A model generated the notes under the pieces. The model worked only from the letters and a program-made list of their open reading frames with translations, did not search any database and had not been told where the DNA came from. Position numbers and translations under genes: made by a program. A stretch of 64,000 nt of DNA, taken from assembly GCA_913061275.1 (NCBI GenBank), contig CAJXSR010000010.1, forward strand, positions 47,667 to 111,666, read 5' to 3'. Source of the stretch: an uncultured Paracoccaceae bacterium (lineage in GTDB: Bacteria; Pseudomonadota; Alphaproteobacteria; Rhodobacterales; Rhodobacteraceae). Of the stretch, positions 58,162-64,000 are shown piece by piece (the stretch's first letter is position 1; every line of letters begins with the position of its first letter).

Positions 58162-58973
58162 TAGGGGCCGGATTGCTGCAAACGGCCGCCTTGGCGCACT
58201 TGCACCACGCGGGTTGCAAGCCCTGTTTTGTCGTCAGTTTCCACATAAACGCCTGATAACGTGGCCTCACCCGATGCAGGCGTAAAACGTTCCTTGTTCA
58301 TGCCTGTCACGAAACGGCGCAAGGGTTCTGCCTTATCCATCCCGATCACACTGTTATAATCGCCACACATGCCTGCGTCTGATTGTAAAGCCGTACCCTT
58401 GGGTAGAATTTGCGTATCAGAAGTTGGCACATGGGTGTGGGTGCCGACAACTAGCGATGCCCGCCCATCCAGCCAATGGCCCATGCCCATTTTTTCAGAT
58501 GTGGCTTCAGCGTGGAAATCAACGATCACTGCATTAGCCAAGCCGCCCATAGGGGCGGATTTCAGCACCTGATCCAAATGGGAAAAAGGATCAGCGAATG
58601 GTCGTTTCATAAACACCTGTCCCAAGGCTTGTGCCACCAGAACCTTTTTACCTTTTTGTGCAGTATAAAGCCGCGCCCCTTTACCCGGCGCCGTCGCGGC
58701 ATAGTTCAAAGGCCGCAAGATGCGCGGTTCTTGTTCAATCGCTACCTTCATATCGCGCTGATCGAACGCGTGATCGCCCAGCGTAATGCAATCGGCACCA
58801 GCTTCCAAAATGCCCTTGGCGTGGGCGCCAGACAGGCCCATACCTCCCGTAGCATTTTCGCCATTGACCACGATAAAATCCAGCTTCCAGTCAGCACGCA
58901 TTGCAGGCAAGCGTTCTGAAATAGCATTCCGGCCCGCGCGGCCCACGACGTCACCTAAAAATAAGAGTCTCAT
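58161..58973 (-). CDS. ymdB: YmdB family metallophosphoesterase
   Basis: 270 residues of the TIGR00282 type. Metal-binding motifs: LLFLGDVVGRAGRNAI, VVNGENATGGMGLSGA, ITLGDHAFDQRD, VDFHAEATSEKMGMG and VVGTHTHVPTSD. Bacillus YmdB cleaves 2',3'-cyclic nucleotides and affects RNA turnover and biofilms; the role here is inferred from family. It lies downstream of the small membrane gene and 5-FCL. Confidence 0.93.
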   Translation of the reverse strand: MRLLFLGDVVGRAGRNAISERLPAMRADWKLDFIVVNGENATGGMGLSGAHAKGILEAGADCITLGDHAFDQRDMKVAIEQEPRILRPLNYAATAPGKGARLYTAQKGKKVLVAQALGQVFMKRPFADPFSHLDQVLKSAPMGGLANAVIVDFHAEATSEKMGMGHWLDGRASLVVGTHTHVPTSDTQILPKGTALQSDAGMCGDYNSVIGMDKAEPLRRFVTGMNKERFTPASGEATLSGVYVETDDKTGLATRVVQVRQGGRLQQSGP

Positions 58974-59060
58974 GGAGTATGCGATATAGGCTGCGTTAGT
59001 AAAAGGCTAGATGGTTTTGTGGTTTCGGGTGGGATTTTGGTTTTGGGGTGTAGGGCTAGA

Positions 59061-59192
59061 CTAAACGTCTGTCCTATCATCCCCGCCACGACTCTTCTTC
59101 GATAATCGTTTCCTCCACAACCACCCGCCAAATTGTCTTGGCAAAAAGATTAACAAAGACCACAGCACCACAATTGCAACAATCAGTTCCAT
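59061..59192 (-). CDS. Small membrane protein, 43 residues
   Basis: Short gene between ymdB and 5-FCL. ATG at 59192 has an excellent GGAAAGGTGGAG ribosome-binding site. The product starts MELIVAIVVLWSLLIFLP, a single membrane helix, followed by a basic tail (RKRLSKKSRG) and a few acidic residues. That is the N-out, C-in layout common to small regulatory membrane proteins. Same strand as its neighbours. The rest of 58974-59284 holds nothing recognisable. Confidence 0.6.
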   Translation of the reverse strand: MELIVAIVVLWSLLIFLPRQFGGWLWRKRLSKKSRGGDDRTDV

Positions 59193-59284
59193 TATCTCCA
59201 CCTTTCCTGATCATAACATTGAGCCACACACACAATATCGCTTTGGAGTGCCGTAGAAAACCCCAAACCAGCCATCCATAAACC

Positions 59285-59866
59285 TCAACACTCTACACTT
59301 CCCTGAAACGCCAAAATACCCTTTTCCGTTATCACCGCATTCAACGGAAAGTCGGTTTCTTCTCGCGGTACCAGCAACATTTCTTGATCCGAGTATGCGT
59401 ACCCCACGGCTTGCACATCCTTCAACGCAGATAACTGTTCAAAGCTACGATCATAAAACCCACCGCCGTAGCCCATGCGGTAGCCATGTGCGTCAAACGC
59501 CAGCAGCGGGGTGATAACGATGTCGGGGATCAGTTTAATGCCATCTTTAGGAATGTAAGCGCCAAATGCACCTTCGACCATTTCTGTGTCGGGCGTCCAT
59601 TGGTGAAATTCCAGCGGCTGCCCTGCCCCCACAATCACAGGCACGCAAACCTTACGCCCACGTGCCACCATGCGTTCCATTGTCGGGATCGGTGACACTT
59701 CGGTGCGGATCGGCATGTAAGCGGAAATCACCAGATCGGCGTCTTGCGTTTTCAAAAAAGCCGTAAGCTGCGCGTTGGCCGCTTTATCATGGCCTTGGGT
59801 ATGGGCAATTTCTCGGGTGGCAAAGCCTGCTTTGCGGCAGGCTTGTTTTATGTTTTGAATATCCAT
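59285..59866 (-). CDS. 5-formyltetrahydrofolate cyclo-ligase
   Basis: 193 residues. It converts 5-formyl-THF to 5,10-methenyl-THF using ATP. The folate-binding motif MGYGGGFYDRSFEQL is intact, and the basic N terminus (CRKAGFATREIAHTQG) is usual. It lies directly downstream of the 6S RNA gene, a widely conserved linkage. A broken partial copy of this gene exists at 12147-12444. Confidence 0.93.
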   Translation of the reverse strand: MDIQNIKQACRKAGFATREIAHTQGHDKAANAQLTAFLKTQDADLVISAYMPIRTEVSPIPTMERMVARGRKVCVPVIVGAGQPLEFHQWTPDTEMVEGAFGAYIPKDGIKLIPDIVITPLLAFDAHGYRMGYGGGFYDRSFEQLSALKDVQAVGYAYSDQEMLLVPREETDFPLNAVITEKGILAFQGSVEC

Positions 59867-59929
59867 TTGCCAGCAATAGCCGCAAGACGCGCACCAAACC
59901 AGCCAAAATACGATGAATTCAGGAGTAAA

Positions 59930-60120
59930 AGCGGCGGGCCCACATTAGATTTGCATCAACGCAACCGTGTAGGTGTGTGTATCCCTGAGAGCCTAGTTGA
60001 ACTAGGTGGGCACCGGATATAATAGACCAGGGTCAGTTACAGAGCCAGCTCCCTCAAAAATGATTATCGGCCACTGGAATAAAACCTGTAACACGAGAAG
60101 GGCAGAACCCGCCAAGGCTT
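59930..60120 (-). ncRNA. ssrS: 6S RNA
   Basis: About 190 nt directly upstream of 5-FCL on the same strand, the known location of 6S RNA in proteobacteria including Rhodobacter. A closing stem is formed by GGCGGG near 60115 and CCCGCC near 59935. The inner part contains CTAGTTCAACTAGG near 59995 and an open region with TATTATATCC, as expected for an RNA that mimics an open promoter. Exact ends are uncertain, and no covariance search was possible. Confidence 0.72.
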
Positions 60121-60217
60121 AAGATAAGCCTGCATCGGAATAATAGCAAGATATGCTTAAATTAATTCTGTTTTAAACTTTATCAAACATAATTTGATTA
60201 AATTAATAGGGGTTATT

Positions 60218-61825
60218 GTGTCTTATATTCGTAAAATTTCCATACCTGAAAATCAGGTAACCGCAAATAAAAGCCCCGAAATTGTAATTATCGGGCGGTT
60301 TCCCCCTGTTAAACAGGCCCAAAGCGTTGAAGCCACTAGGCTTGCCCACACTTACCATTCGTCAGGGTTGGAATTTAGAACCGTAACGGGTGCTGGCACC
60401 TCAATAGCGCAAGTAAAATTATCTGGTCGCACCCGTGGCAGATACAAAAAATCACACAAGTATTTATGTCGAGAACTTACAAGCGCGCCGCTTACGGTTT
60501 TATTCGCGGATCTGTTTGCGCGACCTAGACTACAGTCAAAAACCGTGTGGCACAGACTCGTTGAACGTATACGATTATTGGGTTTATTATGGTGTATCTT
60601 ATTGAAATCGCAAAATTTAACTTTTATAAAAACAGGCGCGTCCGCCCCGATAATCAACATATTGACCTGGATTGCAGGTCATCTGCGCCCCACGTCTATT
60701 ACAAGTATCAAAACGGAAGGGGCGGCGCAATTTATCACAAACAAGGTTAAGTTACGGGGTGGCTACCCATTTGAAATGGCGGCCGCAATTAACTTATTGT
60801 CCACCTATAAGCAATCATACGAGCCTGCGACAGAAACAAAATTCAATCCGATTTCAGCATCAAATTTAACCATTTACGGACTAACAGACAGTGCTACAGG
60901 ACTACGCCAAAACGCCCGTATGAGTTACGCATGTTTCCAAAAAATCGGGTTATCAGCGTGCTTGGTTAATGTAGAAAGGCCACGGCTTGAACAACCTGAT
61001 TTTTTGGCTGAAAGCCCTACCAAACGGTTAAATCGCCCAGTTATTTTGCACCACTTAAACGCAGATCGCATTAAGTGTGCAGATGACAGTCATGCATATA
61101 ACATTGGTTTTTTGCTATGGGAATTGGGCAAAGTCCCCAAAGAGCATCTTTCAGCAGTTACATCTTTAGATGAAATTTGGGCCCCATCAGAGTTTGTAGC
61201 ACAAACCTATCGGCAGGTATCAAAAGAACCAGTGATTTGCATGAAGAAGGGCATAGAATTACCAGATGGTATCCGCCCAGATAGAAACCCAAATAGATTT
61301 ACTTGTTTGAATGCATTCGATTTTCATTCCTCGGTGGAACGCAAAAACCCGTTGGCATGTGTACATGCGTTTCAACTTGCCTTTCCCAAAAAATCTTACC
61401 CAGAATGCCGTTTAATCATAAAAACCACACCAACTATAAAGAGCCATTGGGGTGACCCCAACAAGCAGATGCAAAAAATCCGCCGTATAGCGTTTTGGGA
61501 TTCACGTATTACAGTCATTGAAGGGTTTTACACCACGGATGCGTTTCATAGGTTGATTGCCAATGCCAACGTAGTCGTATCCACGCACCGCGCCGAAGGG
61601 TTTGGCTATATTCCCGCCTATGGGTTGGCGCATGGCCTGCCTGTAATTTCTACAGATTACGGTGGATCAACTGATTTTTGCACGGCACACACCAGTTTAC
61701 CTGTTCAGGCAACACTGGTACCGGTACCTGATGGGCACAGTATTTATCAAACTCGTGCGACAAGTTGGGCAGATGTAAATCCCGATGCCGTGGCGCAAAA
61801 GCTACGCTGGGTTTATGACAATTAA
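60218..61825 (+). CDS. Glycosyltransferase, probably truncated by a nonsense codon
   Basis: 535 residues from the GTG at 60218 (AGGGG upstream). The N-terminal half is poorly conserved in appearance. The C-terminal half has the GT4-like layout: GFLLWELGKVPKEHL, LDEIWAPSEFVAQTYRQVS, and the nucleotide-sugar region VVSTHRAEGFGYIPAYGLAH with GLPVISTDYGGSTDF. The frame stops at TAA 61823-61825 but continues meaningfully beyond. Likely role in surface polysaccharide or protein glycosylation. Isolated gene. Confidence 0.8.
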   Translation: MSYIRKISIPENQVTANKSPEIVIIGRFPPVKQAQSVEATRLAHTYHSSGLEFRTVTGAGTSIAQVKLSGRTRGRYKKSHKYLCRELTSAPLTVLFADLFARPRLQSKTVWHRLVERIRLLGLLWCILLKSQNLTFIKTGASAPIINILTWIAGHLRPTSITSIKTEGAAQFITNKVKLRGGYPFEMAAAINLLSTYKQSYEPATETKFNPISASNLTIYGLTDSATGLRQNARMSYACFQKIGLSACLVNVERPRLEQPDFLAESPTKRLNRPVILHHLNADRIKCADDSHAYNIGFLLWELGKVPKEHLSAVTSLDEIWAPSEFVAQTYRQVSKEPVICMKKGIELPDGIRPDRNPNRFTCLNAFDFHSSVERKNPLACVHAFQLAFPKKSYPECRLIIKTTPTIKSHWGDPNKQMQKIRRIAFWDSRITVIEGFYTTDAFHRLIANANVVVSTHRAEGFGYIPAYGLAHGLPVISTDYGGSTDFCTAHTSLPVQATLVPVPDGHSIYQTRATSWADVNPDAVAQKLRWVYDN

Positions 61826-61945
61826 CAAGAAGCCGATAAGTTGGCCTGCGCAGGGCAATCTTTGATACAGGCAGATTATTCGATTTCAGCCCAAGCGGAA
61901 CGTTATAAAAAACGTTTGGCTGATCTTGGGTATTTTACAAATTAG
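61826..61945 (+). pseudogene. Readable C-terminal continuation of the glycosyltransferase after an in-frame TAA
   Basis: After TAA the same frame runs 39 more codons to TAG at 61943-61945. The reading (QEADKLACAGQSLIQADYS, then AERYKKRLADLGYF) looks like the last helix that closes the GT4 fold. A CAA, GAA or AAA to TAA change would explain it. The enzyme probably lost its C-terminal helix, or the stop is suppressed or a sequencing error. Confidence 0.7.
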
Positions 61946-61963
61946 ATTATTTTCAAACCGTAT

Positions 61964-62149
61964 TTACTTTACGGCGCGCGCACGCGTTGCTGCAGCTTTG
62001 ATCTCTTCGGCTATTTCGTCAGCCTCATCGGGATCAAAGTCCAATGGTATTTCGGCGGTGCCTGCATCAATAAACAAACGCACCATGCCATCGGATGTTG
62101 GCCCGATTTGCAAATTCGCTTCAATTTCTTTTTCTGAATTGATACCCAT
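61964..62149 (-). CDS. DUF6324 family small protein
   Basis: 61 residues from the ATG at 62149, preceded by AGGAGGGTGCC. The sequence runs MGINSEKEIEANLQIGPTSD, then FIDAGTAEIPLDFDPDEAD and a basic end (IKAAATRARAVK). It is acidic in the middle with no signal or membrane helix. This small conserved family is typical of Rhodobacterales. Function unknown. It lies between the glycosyltransferase and tRNA-His. Confidence 0.75.
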   Translation of the reverse strand: MGINSEKEIEANLQIGPTSDGMVRLFIDAGTAEIPLDFDPDEADEIAEEIKAAATRARAVK

Positions 62150-62253
62150 GGCACCCTCCTTCAAGAAAATAACCGCTAACAAGACTATTGATGGAATTCA
62201 AGACACTTATGCACTTGCAATCATAGAATTTGACGGGTAAATCACAGCGCAGT

Positions 62254-62330
62254 GCCGGCGTAGCTCAGTTGGTTAGAGCGCCTGATTGTGGATCAGGAGG
62301 CCCCCCGTTCAAGTCGGGGCGCTGGTACCA
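62254..62330 (+). tRNA. tRNA-His (GTG)
   Basis: 77 nt including the encoded CCA. Anticodon stem-loop CTGATTGTGGATCAG gives GTG. The acceptor pairs GCCGGCG with CGCTGGT. The discriminator is A73 and the base before position 1 is T, so no G-1 is encoded. That is the known alphaproteobacterial exception. A GGGGGACATATGGGGGACA direct repeat lies just downstream. Confidence 0.95.
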
Positions 62331-62387
62331 TTAAAATCAATAACTTAGATGAATTTAACCCCTCCTCCACCATACAAGTCTGTGTCC

Positions 62388-62410
62388 TGGGGGACATATG
62401 GGGGACAAAA
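62388..62410. repeat. Direct repeat downstream of tRNA-His
   Basis: GGGGGACA occurs twice, separated by TAT, about 60 bp after tRNA-His. Similar sequences often sit at the start of islands next to tRNA genes in alphaproteobacteria, where an integrase gene would begin. No complete integrase is visible here. The region 62331-62520 otherwise contains only AT-rich spacer and short non-coding frames. Confidence 0.35.
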
Positions 62411-62520
62411 TGTATGAGATTTGCCGATATTTACCCGATATAAATATGCTCTCTGTGCTTGACTGATGCTATTCCACTCTGCTCAACTGTAACGATAACA
62501 GTATTTGAAAAGAGTTCATT

Positions 62521-63879
62521 ATGATAGATAAATTACCCGAGTATCTTGTGCAGGGTGAAGAAGCTCGATTATTCCCAGTTCTTTCCACAACATCAAAAGA
62601 GGGTAGAACCACATCTATAGTTTTAGCATGTCTTTCAAAAGTGGAGGAGTTTGGAGCGCAGTTGCTTTCGTCAGTGGGGCAACGTGTCGGCAAGATGGCA
62701 AAGGTGGAAACCTTTACAGAAGTTGTTTTCAAGAAGCAGTCAGGTAACATAAAAGACCGTCCTGATGGGTTGATAGTATTGAAAGTTGGCTCGAGAGAAT
62801 GGCGGGCACTTGTAGAGGCGAAAGTAGGTACCAACGAGCTTGAGCACGACCAGATTGAGCGATACCGTGTGTTAGCTAAGGATAATGGTATTGACTGCGT
62901 TATTTCGATTTCAAACCAATTTGCCACAACGCCAACCAACCATCCACTTGATGCCGTAAGAAAGAGTAGGTCGAAAATTCCAGTATTTCACTGGTCGTGG
63001 ATGCACATTCTTACAAGTGCCGATTTATTAATCAAACAAGACGGAATAACTGACATTGACCAACGCGTGCTGTTAAATGAGTTACGGCGGTTTTTGAGCC
63101 ACGAGAGTGCTGGTGTTCGTGGTTTTGAGCGCATGCCAGCCGAATGGTCAGATATAAATAAACTGGTTTCAAGCGGTGGTGTTATTCCGCTCCGCTCGAA
63201 AGACGCGGCAGTTGTGCTGGAGAGTTGGCACCAAGAAACTCGTGACTTGTCACTTATTCTTAGTCGGATGACTGAAACAACCGTTGCTCAAAAATTACCT
63301 CGTAAGCATGTCTTAGACCCAGCCCTTAGACATAAAGAGGAAATATTATCATTACAAGAAAACAACCAACTCAAATGCTTTCTTGAGGTACCTGATGCGG
63401 CGGCCACTTTAGATATTGTCGCTGATATATCTAGAAGAAGCATCGACGTGGGGATGACGCTTAAAGCGCCGGAAGACAAAAAATCTACTAAAGCCCGCGT
63501 AAACTGGCTTCTTCGCCAGATAAAAACAGAGAATGTCGAAGACATCTATATCAGGTTACTCTGGCCAGGGAAAAGTTCTCCCACGCAATTTCCCGTTTCA
63601 GAACTCCGCGATAGCTTGGATGAAGTCGATAGAGACAAGGAGCATTTGGTAGTTCACAGCTTCCATGTGTTTTGCTCGAAACGTATCGGTGGACGATTTA
63701 CACAACGCGCCAATTTCATAACCGACCTAGAGTTGATTGTACCGGATTTTTATCAGAATTGCGGTTCAGACTTAACAACTTGGAAACGCCCTGCACCCAA
63801 AATCAAGCCAGATAGAAATTCGGCTGATGATGTTAGCACAGACGCAATATCTAGTGACGCAGAAGATTTTGAAGGATAG
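62521..63879 (+). CDS. PD-(D/E)XK nuclease-like protein of unknown function
   Basis: 452 residues. A candidate nuclease core is visible: D82 in KDRPDGLIVL, then E99 and K101 in RALVEAKVG, followed by Q111 in DQIERYRVLA, the usual D-ExK-Q order. The N terminus is helical (TSIVLACLSKVEEFGAQLL). The C-terminal 330 residues show no known domain; a stretch at 320-345 is acidic and basic (KAPEDKKSTKARVNWLLR). No methylase or helicase follows in the window. Location beside tRNA-His suggests an island gene, possibly defence-related. Confidence 0.65.
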   Translation: MIDKLPEYLVQGEEARLFPVLSTTSKEGRTTSIVLACLSKVEEFGAQLLSSVGQRVGKMAKVETFTEVVFKKQSGNIKDRPDGLIVLKVGSREWRALVEAKVGTNELEHDQIERYRVLAKDNGIDCVISISNQFATTPTNHPLDAVRKSRSKIPVFHWSWMHILTSADLLIKQDGITDIDQRVLLNELRRFLSHESAGVRGFERMPAEWSDINKLVSSGGVIPLRSKDAAVVLESWHQETRDLSLILSRMTETTVAQKLPRKHVLDPALRHKEEILSLQENNQLKCFLEVPDAAATLDIVADISRRSIDVGMTLKAPEDKKSTKARVNWLLRQIKTENVEDIYIRLLWPGKSSPTQFPVSELRDSLDEVDRDKEHLVVHSFHVFCSKRIGGRFTQRANFITDLELIVPDFYQNCGSDLTTWKRPAPKIKPDRNSADDVSTDAISSDAEDFEG

Positions 63880-64000
63880 GTAATACATGAGTGACCTAGT
63901 AACAATCCTTCTGGTGCTTATGGTGTAAGGAGGCTTTACCCAAGCTCATAGCTCTATTATGAACACTAGGAAAACCATTGGGCGAGAATAGAATATGCAA
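63880..64000. other. Window end, no supported gene
   Basis: The last 121 bases hold a 13-codon open frame (MSDLVTILLVLMV from about 63888) ending in TAA and nothing else clear. It may be a remnant of a longer gene or noise. The island content beyond tRNA-His continues outside the window. Confidence 0.4.

Noticed and set aside
62388..62460. Possible start of a tyrosine integrase after tRNA-His
   Set aside because: The only frame after the GGGGGACA repeat stops after 18 codons and shows no integrase motifs.
63888..63929. 13-codon frame MSDLVTILLVLMV
   Set aside because: Too short to support without a ribosome profile; could be a relic.
1..64000. CRISPR array, prophage or insertion sequence
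   Set aside because: No regularly spaced repeats, cas genes, transposase or phage structural genes were found on either strand.

Overview
The window is chromosomal DNA of an alphaproteobacterium, most likely a marine Rhodobacterales (roseobacter-type) with a rather AT-rich genome (estimated by eye, not computed). Signs are a tRNA-His with an A discriminator and no encoded G-1, a ScfR/PccR-type regulator with TTTGCAAA-like operators beside propionyl-CoA carboxylase, a GTTC-N7-GTTC LexA box, small families typical of this group (DUF6497, DUF6324), and a 6S RNA upstream of 5-formyltetrahydrofolate cyclo-ligase. Most of the window is ordinary core metabolism. The unusual parts are duplicated gene tails, small pseudogenes, overlooked small genes and a few poorly known operons.

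Layout. 0-2.5 kb: 3'-truncated hisB, and an Lrp/AsnC regulator divergent from a threonine-synthase-like PLP enzyme. 2.5-11.4 kb: the glycine cleavage operon gcvT-gcvH-gcvP (minus strand) behind a tandem glycine riboswitch. It is followed by an Asp/Glu racemase, an EamA exporter with a rhodanese, and an Old Yellow Enzyme. Two extra copies of the gcvP 3' end punctuate this accessory stretch. 11.5-18.3 kb: a Sel1-like secreted protein, a broken copy of the 5-FCL gene, a serine/threonine dehydratase, ggt, a YqaA membrane protein, a RelE/XRE toxin-antitoxin pair, tRNA-Tyr, rlmB and a YHS-domain protein. 18.4-28.6 kb: a SIMPL protein, two paralogous single-TM proteins resembling GspL/PilM (one ending in a GspC/PilP-like domain), mgtE, a TPR/glycosyltransferase-like protein with DUF6165, a SPOR protein, and a LuxU/LuxO-like Hpt and response-regulator pair with degenerate ATPase motifs.

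28.7-40.7 kb is the propionyl-CoA assimilation locus: pccB, DUF6497, a 45-residue lipoprotein, a hypothetical, pccA, a Y-family polymerase with its own LexA box, methylmalonyl-CoA mutase, prpE, and the divergent regulator pccR. Propionate is activated by PrpE, carboxylated by PccAB and isomerised by the mutase to succinyl-CoA. 40.7-50.2 kb: an MFS exporter, a hydrolase, and a divergent pair of operons. One encodes LLM flavin oxidoreductase, AA_synth protein, alpha/beta hydrolase and aldehyde dehydrogenase with overlapping genes. The other is a polar amino-acid-type ABC importer. Together they look like uptake plus catabolism of a nitrogenous compound. 50.2-62 kb: pntAB, paired YeeE/YedE half-transporters, yebC, an SLC13 permease with a coupled hypothetical, a DMT transporter, ymdB, a 43-residue membrane protein, 5-FCL, 6S RNA, a glycosyltransferase with an in-frame stop, and DUF6324. 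62.2-64 kb: tRNA-His followed by a PD-(D/E)XK-type protein that may mark the edge of an island.

The best candidates for undescribed biology are the repeated gcvP tails separating gene cassettes (3.8-6.8 kb), the GspL/PilM-like paralogue pair (19.3-22.2 kb), the LLM/AA_synth/ABC locus (42.8-50.2 kb) and the nuclease-like gene beside tRNA-His (62.5-63.9 kb).
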